Assembly: GCA_028697145.1 (NCBI GenBank)
Contig: JAQVFR010000008.1
Location: 1 to 64,000 of the forward strand
Reading direction: 5' to 3'
Source: Actinomycetota bacterium
GTDB taxonomy: Bacteria; Actinomycetota; Geothermincolia; Geothermincolales; RBG-13-55-18
Length of the DNA stretch: 64,000 bases
The position numbers and the translations under genes are program-made. Each line of letters opens with the position of its first letter. The stretch's first letter is position 1. Positions 1 to 8,095 of the stretch are shown in pieces. The notes under the pieces are model-generated. The model was not told the DNA's origin and searched no databases. It saw nothing but the letters and a program-made list of their open reading frames with translations.

Positions 1-32
1 GCCAGGTCGATACCGATGTACACTCTACTCAT
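1..32 (-). CDS. IS110-family transposase, N-terminal fragment (runs off window)
   Basis: Only the first 10 complete codons are in the window, read leftward from an ATG at 32: MSRVYIGIDL, followed by a partial Ala codon. The GIDL(A) segment matches the first catalytic Asp strand (GIDxAK) that opens the RuvC-like DEDD domain of IS110-family transposases. A good ribosome binding site (AAAGGAGG) lies 6 bases upstream of the ATG. The rest of the gene is outside the window, so the family call rests on a short but characteristic N-terminus. Confidence 0.6.
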   Translation of the reverse strand, partial: MSRVYIGIDL

Positions 33-34
33 GG

Positions 35-90
35 GACGCCTCCTTTCAATTAGGCACCAGAAATGACCCACCTAATTGTTCGGAGGCGTT
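35..90 (-). promoter_or_regulatory. Two-helix hairpin upstream of the IS110 transposase, sequestering its ribosome binding site
   Basis: Bases 35-43 (GACGCCTCC) pair with 82-90 (GGAGGCGTT, one G-U pair). After symmetric 4-nt internal loops (TTTC and GTTC), bases 48-54 (AATTAGG) pair with 71-77 (CCTAATT), leaving a 16-nt apical loop. In the transposase mRNA the 3' arm carries the AGGAGG ribosome binding site, so the fold would block initiation. IS110 elements are known to encode a structured bridge RNA in a non-coding end. This hairpin could be part of one, but only about 73 nt separate the ATG from the adjoining repeat, so translational control is equally likely. Confidence 0.55.
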
Positions 91-105
91 CGGTCTTTAT
101 CATTC

Positions 106-166
106 CAGGTCTTGTTTTTTGCATACCGCGGGGAACAAGGGGGTCAGCCCTTAACATTCATCATTT
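106..166 (+). repeat. Partial GGGGTCAG-family repeats next to the IS110 end
   Basis: Bases 106-131 repeat exactly at 243-268 (starts CAGGTCTTGTTTTTTGCATA). Bases 140-166 (starts GGGGTCAGCCCTTAACATTC) are identical over 27 nt to the left terminus of the element at 7894 and to the inverted right terminus at 8069-8095. The first copy lacks its GGGGT start, as if the IS110-like element had inserted there or replaced it at about position 105. No coding potential is seen. Confidence 0.75.
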
Positions 167-204
167 CATTAGCGTTGCTGACTAAGTTGCAGGGCGAATA
201 AACC

Positions 205-228
205 GGAGCCGGGATCCTTCCCGGCTCC
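205..228. terminator. Strong hairpin, possible terminator
   Basis: A perfect 10-bp stem (GGAGCCGGGA at 205-214 with TCCCGGCTCC at 219-228) closes a 4-nt loop. The following bases are only TTCCG, so an intrinsic terminator is possible but not clear. It lies between two GGGGTCAG-type repeats, not directly after a visible gene. Confidence 0.4.
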
Positions 229-237
229 TTCCGATGT

Positions 238-790
238 GGGGTCAGGTCTTGTTTTTTGCATACCGCGGTATGTTGCCTGTTGGCAGCAGGGGTTTTATCG
301 CGTTCGTGCAAAACGTGACCCCCATGGCTTGTGTCCTAGGTGGTTCATGTTCTTCCCGGCGTTGCCCTGGGAGGGAAGGTGGTCTCAAACGATGGGGGTA
401 GCTATGTATCGATACCCTTGTCTGAGGTAATGGCGACTGTTGTCAGGTCTTGTCATTTCACGCCTCCGGCTCCGCCTGCGGCGCAAAACGCAAGACCAGA
501 CCCCACCCTGCGGGGAAAAGAACGAGCCGGGGCGGGCAGACGGATGGGCGATTGAGCGAACGCCGGGTGCTCAGACCGGCAGGTTATGTATCGTTACGCC
601 GGGCCTGAGGTAATGGAGGTTGGGGCCAGGATAAATCCTTTCCCGCAGCGCTTCGCGTCGCTGGCCTTGGGGGTGGGCAAGGCTCGGTCTTGTCATTCCT
701 CGCCTGCGGCTCGGACGCAAAACCGAGCCCGTGTGGCGGGTTGGGGAGAGGACGAAGTGGGCAGACCGGCGGGTTGGTGAGAGAGCGGGG
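238..790 (+). repeat. Long mosaic repeat, copy A (second copy at 60470-60830)
   Basis: This non-coding stretch is built from nested palindromes. Block 238-322 begins GGGGTCA and ends TGACCCC. Block 442-504 begins GTCAGGTCTTG and ends CAAGACCAGACCCC. Block 681-729 is closed by GGCTCGGT and ACCGAGCC. Bases 238-440 and about 600-780 are closely similar, in the same order and orientation, to 60470-60660 and 60640-60830; copy A carries about 160 extra bases between them. The short open frames here have no protein-like composition and are not called as genes. Confidence 0.8.
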
Positions 791-946
791 GTGGGCAGAC
801 GGAAAGAATCAGTCTGCGCCAGCCACGACTTGAGGGCTACCAGCCCTGGTGTCAGCGGAAGCGGGCAAGCCCTCCATCTGCTTGGCCGTCGCCAGCCCGG
901 GCCCGGGCTCCTGCTGAAAAAGAGCCCTACCCGGAGACTCGGGCAC

Positions 947-2242
947 TCACGATGAGACGGGCAGGAAGCCCTGGGGGGCCTCGTTGGCCTGGGCCTTGGC
1001 CTTGAGCCACTTCTCCACCAGGTACGGTTTGAGCCACTCGAACTCCTCTGCCTGGCGCTGCACCAGCTGCTCGGCCTCCATGGAGGTCATGTTGCGGGTG
1101 CGGATGGCGGTGTCCGCCGTGCGGGCGCAGTAGAGGGGCACCATGGAGCGCACGAGTGCCGGGCGGGACACGTCGCAGTCGAAGTTATAGGCCACCGCGT
1201 AGTCGTAGACGATCTTGGCCCACAGCTTCTCGGGGAAGGAAAAATCCTCTTCCTTCCTGCCCTGCGCGGCGAAGGCCACCTCCATCATGTTCGCGGCCTC
1301 CAGGACCCTTTCCCACAGCTCGCGGTAGTCGGCGTAGCCCACCTCGAAGTGGTCCATAAGGTTCTCCACGTTTATCTCCATGGTGGCGGGCTCCTCGTAT
1401 CTCACGTCGCCGAAGATGCGCGTGGCCGTGGAGCCCTTCACTCCCATCCATTTCACGTCATGCATACCCATAAGATAGAAGAGGGTCGATGTCACCTGGG
1501 TGAACATGGAAGCGAGGTCGCTGCCCGGGTCCTTGACGTTGTGGATCTTCACCCCCATAGCCGACTGGCAGACGCGGAAGCCTTCGGTGAGAGCGGTGGT
1601 GGTCATCCAGATATCGATGCCGAACTTGGCGATGTCTGACTGCCATACGTCCATGTGAGAGTAGAGCAGGGCCAGGGAGCCGGTGAACCCGAAATCACCG
1701 CCTATGGGCTGGCGGATGCGCCGCCCGTACAGCGCCTGAGTCAGCGGGTAGGCGAGGTTGTTAGTGATGGTGCCGTCGTACTTGTGGCGGATATAGTAGG
1801 GGGCCACGAAGCCGTAGGAGCTGGTATGCACCGGCTCCCCCAGCAGGCGTATCCACTCCGGAGTGATGCTGCGCAGGTCGGAGTCCACCACGATGCAGAT
1901 ACGCGTGCGCAGGCGGCTGGCGATCTCGAAGATGGCGTTGAAGGCCGAGCCCTTGCCCGGCAGGCCCTTGTAGGGGGTGACGATCTTCTCGACCTCGGGG
2001 GGCACCGGCGTCTGCAGCACCACGTCCACGGTGTCGTCGGTGGAGCCCCCGTCGGAGTTTACGATCACCGGCCTAAGCCCGGGGAAATACTTGACCATGC
2101 CGGCGGCGGCGGCCTGCACCACGTGGGCGATGGTGTCCGCGTTGCGGAAGCTGGGGATGCCGACCACGATGTCGGCGCAACCTATCTCCTCGCAGCGGCG
2201 GATGACCTCGGGGTCGAGGACGCTGCGCGATTCGCCCATCAT
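947..2242 (-). CDS. GT-A fold glycosyltransferase, GT2/GT81-like (possible glucosylglycerate-type synthase)
   Basis: A 431-residue protein. The N-terminal half is a nucleotide-sugar transferase domain: VGIPSFRNADTI at the start of the fold, VNSDGGSTDDT for the nucleotide, a GKGSAF loop, then VVDSDLRS as the metal-binding DxD-type motif. The later RQPIGGDFGFTG stretch resembles the acceptor region of GT81 glucosyl-3-phosphoglycerate synthases and related osmolyte enzymes. That specificity is inferred and not certain. The start is ATG at 2242 (or the adjacent ATG at 2239), preceded by AAAGGTGAG. It lies 13 bases after the upstream gene, so the two are probably co-transcribed. A longer open frame reaching 2500 only overlaps the neighbour and is rejected. 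No membrane segments are evident. Confidence 0.75.
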   Translation of the reverse strand: MMGESRSVLDPEVIRRCEEIGCADIVVGIPSFRNADTIAHVVQAAAAGMVKYFPGLRPVIVNSDGGSTDDTVDVVLQTPVPPEVEKIVTPYKGLPGKGSAFNAIFEIASRLRTRICIVVDSDLRSITPEWIRLLGEPVHTSSYGFVAPYYIRHKYDGTITNNLAYPLTQALYGRRIRQPIGGDFGFTGSLALLYSHMDVWQSDIAKFGIDIWMTTTALTEGFRVCQSAMGVKIHNVKDPGSDLASMFTQVTSTLFYLMGMHDVKWMGVKGSTATRIFGDVRYEEPATMEINVENLMDHFEVGYADYRELWERVLEAANMMEVAFAAQGRKEEDFSFPEKLWAKIVYDYAVAYNFDCDVSRPALVRSMVPLYCARTADTAIRTRNMTSMEAEQLVQRQAEEFEWLKPYLVEKWLKAKAQANEAPQGFLPVSS

Positions 2243-2255
2243 GCACTCACCTTTA

Positions 2256-3500
2256 TCAACCGTACCGCCCCATGACGTACTCGTGCAATCCACCGTCGCT
2301 GGATATAAATGCCATGAACTCCGCCCAGCGGTTCCTCCAGTCGAGGTACCAGAGGTAGGGGTCAGTGGCTGGACGGGCATCCGTGCGGGCACGCAGGACA
2401 TTGGCCATGCACCGCGAGTAGCCCTCCTCGTCGCCCCGGGAGAGGCAGTCCATGCCCATGAGCGTGCAGGTGCGAAAGATGAGGTCCTCGAGGTCGTCAC
2501 GCAGAAAGCGCCCCGGATAGGGGTCCAGTTCCTCTACCGCGACCACGCGCCTGCCCTCACCTTCCACCTGGCCGCGCAGTTTCTCGCGGCTGTAGATGAA
2601 GCGGTCGAGGTCCTCCCGGAACCTCCTCCACGGGGGGGCGGTCTTGGGCGGCGGCAGGTGGCGTATCCACAGCGTGTTGTCGAGCATGAAGTCGTGCCCA
2701 AAGAACTTCGCGCTGGTGAGGTAGTCTATGTCCTCTCCCCGGGTCACGTTGGGATCGAAGGCGACGCGCGTGAACAGCTCGCGGTGCACCACCATGTTGC
2801 CGCCGAACACCCATGGGGTCGGCTTGAGCCTCTCCCCTCCCGCGATGATGTCGAAGGCGCGGTTCATGTATTCGGCCGCGGGCCACTCCGCGAACACGGG
2901 ATCGCGGTTGGCGGGCACGCGGTAGGAGCCGTTGGGGTTGACATAGTAGCCGGCGATGCCGAATACGGGCCGCCCCCCGCGCTCCCTCCCGATATTCTCC
3001 GCCACCTTGTCCAGGTAGAAGGGGTCCTCGTACACCTGGTCGTCGTCGAAGAGCACCGCCGCCTCCGCCCGGGTGAGGCACGCGGCGATAAGGCAGAGGT
3101 TCCTGATATTGGAATAACCGCGCAGGGAGAGCATCTCCGCGCATCCCGCCGGGCCCCTCTCCCCCAGCATCCTTCTCATCTCGCTCTCATGAGAGTGGGT
3201 GATCAGGGCGACGGGGTAATGGCGGCGGAACGGAGCTACTATCTCCTCCAGGCGCCTCTCCACATCTTCCTCGATCTCGAGGTGGGTTGCCGCCCCCAGC
3301 ACCACCACGTAAAAGTCATCGCGCGCAAGGAGGCGGATGCTCTCCAGGGCACGTCCAAGGGTCCCCTCAGCGTCCAGGGGGGTGGGGTGGTCGTAGACCT
3401 GGTCCTCCGGGTTGAATGGCTCGCCCGACCTCCTCCCCCAGTAAGAGGGGATGACGATCGTGAACCTTGCCTGCTTGCGCTGCGGCGGGATCTTCCTCAC
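2256..3500 (-). CDS. Glycosyltransferase-like protein (GT-A fold), 414 aa
   Basis: The protein begins with a nucleotide-binding strand (FTIVIPSYWGRR). It has an aspartate-rich metal-site motif LFDDDQVYEDPFY near residue 150, and a PWVFGGNMVVHRELF segment plus VTRGEDIDY further on, as in family 2-like glycosyltransferases. The donor and acceptor cannot be read from sequence. GTG at 3500 is the only plausible start for the full N-terminal strand; its ribosome binding site is weak. The gene is followed after 13 bases by a second glycosyltransferase, suggesting a two-gene unit making a glycosylated solute or surface glycan (inference). Confidence 0.7.
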   Translation of the reverse strand: MRKIPPQRKQARFTIVIPSYWGRRSGEPFNPEDQVYDHPTPLDAEGTLGRALESIRLLARDDFYVVVLGAATHLEIEEDVERRLEEIVAPFRRHYPVALITHSHESEMRRMLGERGPAGCAEMLSLRGYSNIRNLCLIAACLTRAEAAVLFDDDQVYEDPFYLDKVAENIGRERGGRPVFGIAGYYVNPNGSYRVPANRDPVFAEWPAAEYMNRAFDIIAGGERLKPTPWVFGGNMVVHRELFTRVAFDPNVTRGEDIDYLTSAKFFGHDFMLDNTLWIRHLPPPKTAPPWRRFREDLDRFIYSREKLRGQVEGEGRRVVAVEELDPYPGRFLRDDLEDLIFRTCTLMGMDCLSRGDEEGYSRCMANVLRARTDARPATDPYLWYLDWRNRWAEFMAFISSDGGLHEYVMGRYG

Positions 3501-4143
3501 CTCGGTTTTTTCTGTCGATCTCTGCTTCTATCGTTCTATCAGGCTTTTCTTATCCCTTTTCTCGGGATTTACACTGCGCCGCTTGAACGGTGTCGTTACC
3601 TTAGACGGAGCGCAGCCGCCACCGCTCCTTCCTCGGCTGCAAAACCTCATGGCTCGCTATCATACATGATTACCACTCGAAATGCCTTGTCGTGAAAGCG
3701 AGTTTCAGTGGTTTTCTCTAAGAGGTATTGATCCAGCTGGTTAATCACTACTCATATATTCCATGTGGAGAGCATTAGGATGCTCGATTCCGTATCGAAC
3801 GAACATTTTTCATTATGTATGTTGTTATAAAATCAACATCATAATCCCGGATATGAAGGAAAGGATTCCCAAACACAGCGATACGATGATCTCAACCTTG
3901 AAGCCTCTTCTCCAGGATTGTTCAGATCTCCAGGACTATAAACTTGGATGATTCTAGTTCCATTCTTAATATACCATTAGAACCACAATGGTGGAGTTCC
4001 CGAAGGGGGTGCCGATTTGAACTCTGGATAATCTCATACCTGCCCAAAGAAGACATCGATGTGGATTATGGTAGTTAAGAAGACGGGCGGGTTTGCGGAC
4101 AAGGGAGAGCCCCCGGTGCGGCCGGGGGCTTTATTTTATGTCC
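3501..4143. other. AT-richer intergenic spacer without a convincing gene
   Basis: Between the glycosyltransferase start and the dehydratase stop, the stretch 3660-4090 is visibly richer in A and T than its surroundings. It holds only one short frame (3763-3951, 62 codons) with no good ribosome binding site and no recognisable motif. The promoter of the leftward glycosyltransferase genes should lie near 3501-3600. The contrast in composition could mark a decayed foreign insert. Confidence 0.5.
4108..4130 (-). terminator. Terminator hairpin after the 4-hydroxybutyryl-CoA dehydratase gene
   Basis: A 9-bp GC stem (AGCCCCCGG at 4108-4116 with CCGGGGGCT at 4122-4130) and 5-nt loop lie 14 bases beyond the stop codon of the leftward gene. 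The T-rich side (TTATTTTA) is on the plus strand, so it may act in both directions. Confidence 0.65.
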
Positions 4144-5667
4144 TTACTTTTCGGGCTTGTCCTCCGCGGGTTTCTGCGCCTGCTTGTTAAAAACTTCGCG
4201 GTCGCCGCCGCTCATACCGGCCAGGTAGCGCACCAGTTTCTTGCGGGACTCGATGTCGTACTGGGTGGTTATGGCGATCTGCTCCATGATGGGTGAGCCG
4301 CCGCCGTGGTAGTTCCCGATGTTCACGATCCCGCCCGTCGCCGAGCACATGAGGTCGCCCAGGTAGCGCCAGAACTGCGCCTGGTCCTCGGCGGGTATGT
4401 CCGGGTTGCGCTTGGTGTACTTCAGCAGCAACTCGCCGGTCTCGGGATTGGCGAAATCCCTCTCGTGCGGGAAGGTTGCGACCACGCCGCCCGCGATGTC
4501 GCAGAGGATCTCCGACTCGCGCCATACCGCCTCGCCGGTGAGGCAGCGGCCCACGTTGCAGTAGATGGAGTTGGGGATGTAGGAGCCGGGGCCGTAGGGC
4601 ACGAAGCCCACCCCCGGGATGTAGACCTCGGGTTTGCCGAGGTCCGATGCCGTGTAACCCGCGGCGTAGCCAAGTTCTCCGGTCATGATGATCTCGGCCA
4701 GCTTCTCCCGTACGTGGGGCTGTTTGTGTATGTTGTTCATCTCCGCTGCCAGGGCCGCCGTGCCCAGGATGACGTCGCCGATGGCCGGCTTGCACCCCGA
4801 ATAAGAGTGGCGGTGGAAGAGCGCGAAGAGCAGGGCGAGGGCACCACCGTGCATGTATTCGCCGGCCAAGAAGACCCTCTCCCAGGGGACGAAGCAGTCC
4901 TCGAAGATGAGGTAGGAGTCGGTGGCGCCGGGCATGAATCCCCGCTGGTAGACCTCCCTTGGCCGCAGGTTGTGGATGGTAACCACGTGCTTGAGGCCCT
5001 CCCAGTCGCCGGGGACCGCGAAGGCGACGGCGTAATCCGAGTCCTCGGGCCTGAGGGCGCGGGTGGGCAGTACCAGGATCTCGTCGGCCACCGAGGCCTC
5101 GGAGATGTGCAGCTTGCATCCCTCGACCACGATGCCGTCCGCCAGCCTCTCCTTGATGTGGACGTATGCTCCGGGGTTCGGCTGGTCGGCCGGGCGCAGC
5201 ATGCGGTCGCCTTTCACGTCCGTCTGGGCGCAGCAGCCCACCAGGTCCTCGTCCTGGAAACGGATGAGCCATTTCTTGAAGTTTTCGTGATACTCCGTGG
5301 CGCCGTCGTTCTGCTTGTCCGCTTCGTAGGAGGCGTTATAGATGGCGTTGGTGCCGTCGATGCCCATGCAGCGCTGGATGCATCCCCCGACCTTCTGACA
5401 CAGGAAGCGGGTCATGTCCTGCTTCTTGTGCAGGTCGTCGGTGTTCTGGTGGATATGGGTGAAGCGGTTGATCCTGTTCCCGGTGAGATGAGAGATAGCG
5501 GTCATAAGGTCCGCGTTCTCCGGTTTCTCCGCCTCGTCGAAGGTGGTCCCGATGACATCGAGGCAGTTCATCTGGAGCTCGCTGTCGCGGTCGATCTTCT
5601 CACCGTTGAAATAGACGTTCCTCCCCATCTTCGCCAAGCCCTCGATATACTGTTGCTTGGTCCTCAT
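4144..5667 (-). CDS. abfD: 4-hydroxybutyryl-CoA dehydratase / vinylacetyl-CoA isomerase
   Basis: A 507-residue member of the HpaB/4-hydroxybutyryl-CoA dehydratase family. The four [4Fe-4S] ligands of the clostridial enzyme (Cys99, Cys103, His292, Cys299) all have counterparts: Cys96 and Cys100 in CIQRCMG, and His285 and Cys292 in HRHSYSGC, with identical spacing. Flavin monooxygenases of this family lack these ligands, so the dehydratase call is strong. The enzyme converts 4-hydroxybutyryl-CoA to crotonyl-CoA by a radical mechanism and is oxygen-sensitive. It is used in 4-aminobutyrate/succinate fermentation or 4-hydroxybutyrate carbon cycles; which one applies here cannot be told. ATG at 5667 has AAGGAGG 10 bases upstream. 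The gene appears to stand alone and ends in a terminator hairpin. Confidence 0.92.
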   Translation of the reverse strand: MRTKQQYIEGLAKMGRNVYFNGEKIDRDSELQMNCLDVIGTTFDEAEKPENADLMTAISHLTGNRINRFTHIHQNTDDLHKKQDMTRFLCQKVGGCIQRCMGIDGTNAIYNASYEADKQNDGATEYHENFKKWLIRFQDEDLVGCCAQTDVKGDRMLRPADQPNPGAYVHIKERLADGIVVEGCKLHISEASVADEILVLPTRALRPEDSDYAVAFAVPGDWEGLKHVVTIHNLRPREVYQRGFMPGATDSYLIFEDCFVPWERVFLAGEYMHGGALALLFALFHRHSYSGCKPAIGDVILGTAALAAEMNNIHKQPHVREKLAEIIMTGELGYAAGYTASDLGKPEVYIPGVGFVPYGPGSYIPNSIYCNVGRCLTGEAVWRESEILCDIAGGVVATFPHERDFANPETGELLLKYTKRNPDIPAEDQAQFWRYLGDLMCSATGGIVNIGNYHGGGSPIMEQIAITTQYDIESRKKLVRYLAGMSGGDREVFNKQAQKPAEDKPEK

Positions 5668-5752
5668 TATGGCACCCCTCCTTGCAGTCCTGACTGAGAC
5701 TTGCCGTGATATCTACCTGTATATTCAATTCTACACCGCCGCCCCCGGCGGG

Positions 5753-6778
5753 TTATTGACGTTCGGCAAGCGCCGCGGGGTTCATGACGTTCTCCGGCTC
5801 GCCGCGGTAGAAGGATACGACATTGGCAACGGCGATGGCGGTCATGCGGTCCTTGGCCTCGCGGGTGTTGAAGGCGATGTGCGGGGTGAGCACCACGCGG
5901 TCGAGGCGCACGAGGCGGCCGAGATCGGGGTGGGGCTCGCCCGGGAAGTTGTCCAGCCCGGCCCCGGCGATGCGCCCCTCCTCCAGAGCGTCCGCGAGGG
6001 CGTCGAGGTCGAGCACCTCGCCGCGGCTGGTATTGATGAGGAAGGCGCCCGGGCTCATCCAGCCCAACTCCCTCGCGCCGACGAGGTTCAGCGTCTCGGG
6101 GGTGTAGGCGACGTGCAGGCTGATGATGTCGCAGGTGGAGAAGAGCTCCCGCATGTCCAGGTAGGCGGCAACGTCCTCGATCTCAGGCCGCCTGACCACG
6201 TCACAGTAGAATACCCGCAGCCCGAAGGCGTGGCACAGGCGCGCCATCTCCCGCCCCACGGAGCCCATGCCCACCAGGCCTATGCTGCGGCCGGAGACCT
6301 GCACGCCCTCGCGGTCCATCGAGGTCCAGCGGCCGGCGCGCAGGTCGCGGTCGCCCCGGGCGATGTTGCGCGCGGCGGCGAGGATGAGGCTAAGGGCGTG
6401 CTCGGCCACGGAGCGGTTGCCGTAATCGGGGGTGTTGGTGACCGCGATGCCCAAGTCCGTCGCCGTCGTGATGTCCACGAAATTCGCGGCTCCCACCCCG
6501 ATGTAGGAAACTATCTCCAGGTCACGGCAGCGCTCCAGCACCGCGGCGTCCAGGTTCGACCAGTCCAGGAACACGGCGTGGGCGCCGGAGATGCGCTCCA
6601 GCAGGAGGCCGGCCTCGTCCAGGCGGTTCTTGTAGTAACGGTAGGAGCCGTATTCCAGCAGTGGTTCCATCACGCGCTCGTAGGCGGAGGTGCCCGCGAT
6701 GAATTCCAGGCCGTCGAGGAAGACGAACAAGCGCTCCTTGCCGGCCCCCCTCATCTTCCCCTCTCCGATGAGCGGCAT
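5753..6778 (-). CDS. D-2-hydroxyacid dehydrogenase (NAD-dependent)
   Basis: About 341 residues. The Rossmann motif GLVGMGSVGRE lies mid-protein. The catalytic trio of the family is visible as Arg in INTSRGEVLD, Glu in the LDNFPGEPHP region and His in LTPHIAFNT. It would reduce a 2-keto acid or oxidise a D-2-hydroxyacid in the cytoplasm; the substrate is unknown. It follows hisC by 10 bases and is likely co-transcribed. Start ATG 6778 is chosen because it lies just after the hisC stop; ATG 6754 has a slightly better ribosome binding site (GGAGAGGGGAAG) and is a real alternative. Confidence 0.85.
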   Translation of the reverse strand: MPLIGEGKMRGAGKERLFVFLDGLEFIAGTSAYERVMEPLLEYGSYRYYKNRLDEAGLLLERISGAHAVFLDWSNLDAAVLERCRDLEIVSYIGVGAANFVDITTATDLGIAVTNTPDYGNRSVAEHALSLILAAARNIARGDRDLRAGRWTSMDREGVQVSGRSIGLVGMGSVGREMARLCHAFGLRVFYCDVVRRPEIEDVAAYLDMRELFSTCDIISLHVAYTPETLNLVGARELGWMSPGAFLINTSRGEVLDLDALADALEEGRIAGAGLDNFPGEPHPDLGRLVRLDRVVLTPHIAFNTREAKDRMTAIAVANVVSFYRGEPENVMNPAALAERQ

Positions 6779-6788
6779 TGCCGGCCCC

Positions 6789-7892
6789 TCAACTCCCGGC
6801 GCTGATAGCGCGCAGCGCCCGCTCCAGCATGTCGTTCTGGGCGTCGTCGCCGATGGTGATGCGCACATGCCCGGGGACGCCGATAGCCTCCCCTTCCCGC
6901 ACGATGACGCAGTTCTCGATGAGCCTGCGGAAGAGGTCGGGATGGGGCCCGTTCTTGACCAGGATGAAATTGGCCTGGGTAGGGACGTATTCGAACCCCG
7001 TCTCTTCCAGGACGCGGTAGAGCCTCTCCTTGCCCCGACGGTTGAGCTCGCGCGAGTGCGCCACGTGCTCGTCGTCTCCCAGGGCCGCCAGGGCGGCTAC
7101 CTGGGCAATGCGGTTGACGTTGAAGGGCAGCTTCACCTTCTCCAGGGCGTCGCGCACGGGCTTGGAGGTGACGACGTAGCCCACGCGCAGGCCCGCCAGC
7201 CCGTAGACCTTGGAGAAGGTGCGGGCGATTACCAGGTTGGGGTGGTCCTCCAGGTAGGTCAGGGAATCCGGATGGCCGGGATCGGTCACGTACTCGACGT
7301 AGGCTTCGTCCAGGACCAGCAGGACGTTCACGGGCAGGGAACTCAACATCTCCTCGATTTCCACCTTGTTCACCGCCGTCCCGGTGGGGTTGAGGGGGGA
7401 GCACAACACCGCGTACTTGGTGCGCTCTCCCACCGCCTCCAGCATGGCCGGAACGTCCTGGAGGTAATCGCGCAGGGGGACGCGCACCGCCGTAGCCCCC
7501 ATGGTCCTGGCGGCCAGCTCGTAGGAGGTGAAGGTTGGCTCACCCACCACGATCTCGTCTCCCCGGTTCAGAAACGCGAAGGCCAGGAGGTCGAAGGCCT
7601 CGTCCGCGCCGTGGCATACCACGATACGGTCAGCCTCGACCGCCAGTTTGCCCGCCAGCGCCTCCCGCAGCTCCACGCTGTTGCCGTCGGGGTAGATGTG
7701 GGTCTCGGGGAGGGCTTCGCGCATGGCCTCCATGGCCCGCGGCGAGGGGCCGAGGGGGTTCTCGTTGGAGGCCATCTTCACGCAGCCGAAGACGCCCAGT
7801 TCCCTCGCCACCTCCTCGGGGGATTTGCCCGGGTTGTAGATGGGGAGGTCCCTTATCTCCTCCCTGATCAACCTGTCGATATCGAATTCCAT
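6789..7892 (-). CDS. hisC: Histidinol-phosphate aminotransferase
   Basis: A 367-residue class I/II PLP aminotransferase with the HisC N-terminus (REEIRDLPIYNPGKSPEE), the ASNENPLGPSP substrate strand, the VLDEAYVEY aspartate/tyrosine block and the PLP lysine in RTFSKVYGLAGLRVGY. It transfers an amino group from glutamate to imidazole acetol phosphate in histidine synthesis. The start ATG directly abuts a GGGGTCAG-bounded inserted element, and no Shine-Dalgarno sequence is visible upstream of it, only element sequence. hisG lies upstream in the same orientation with two unrelated genes between them. Confidence 0.92.
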   Translation of the reverse strand: MEFDIDRLIREEIRDLPIYNPGKSPEEVARELGVFGCVKMASNENPLGPSPRAMEAMREALPETHIYPDGNSVELREALAGKLAVEADRIVVCHGADEAFDLLAFAFLNRGDEIVVGEPTFTSYELAARTMGATAVRVPLRDYLQDVPAMLEAVGERTKYAVLCSPLNPTGTAVNKVEIEEMLSSLPVNVLLVLDEAYVEYVTDPGHPDSLTYLEDHPNLVIARTFSKVYGLAGLRVGYVVTSKPVRDALEKVKLPFNVNRIAQVAALAALGDDEHVAHSRELNRRGKERLYRVLEETGFEYVPTQANFILVKNGPHPDLFRRLIENCVIVREGEAIGVPGHVRITIGDDAQNDMLERALRAISAGS

Positions 7893-7893
7893 T

Positions 7894-8095
7894 GGGGTCA
7901 GCCCTTAACATTCATCATTTGCTTAGCATCAGCAAATATCTCGTAAAATGCATGCGACATAGCGTTTTCCTATTCTATCACGGCCGCTAAAGACCTTACT
8001 CTTACCGAATCCACTCGCCGAATCCATGGTACCCGAATCGAGCAGGACAATGCTTGCCTGTGGCAAATAAATGATGAATGTTAAGGGCTGACCCC
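7894..8095. mobile_element. MITE-like element with 27-bp terminal inverted repeats
   Basis: The left end (7894-7920, GGGGTCAGCCCTTAACATTC and seven more bases) is repeated perfectly in inverse orientation at 8069-8095. The 202-bp interior has no open frame. The element fills the whole gap between two minus-strand genes: its right end encodes the last residues and the TAA stop of the phosphoesterase (Gly-Val-Ser-Pro-stop), and its left end touches the hisC ATG. A third copy of the terminus is at 140-166. No target-site duplication is evident by eye. The structure suggests a non-autonomous element moved in trans. Confidence 0.75.

Noticed and set aside
236-955. Short plus-strand open frames in the 236-955 region
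   Set aside because: They lie in palindromic repeats, change frame between copies A and B, and lack protein character.
947-2500. Extended start for the first glycosyltransferase at 2500
   Set aside because: The added 86 residues only overlap the upstream gene in another frame; ATG 2242 has a ribosome binding site and fits the family.
3763-3951. 62-codon frame in the AT-rich spacer
   Set aside because: No ribosome binding site or recognisable motif; too weak to call as a gene.
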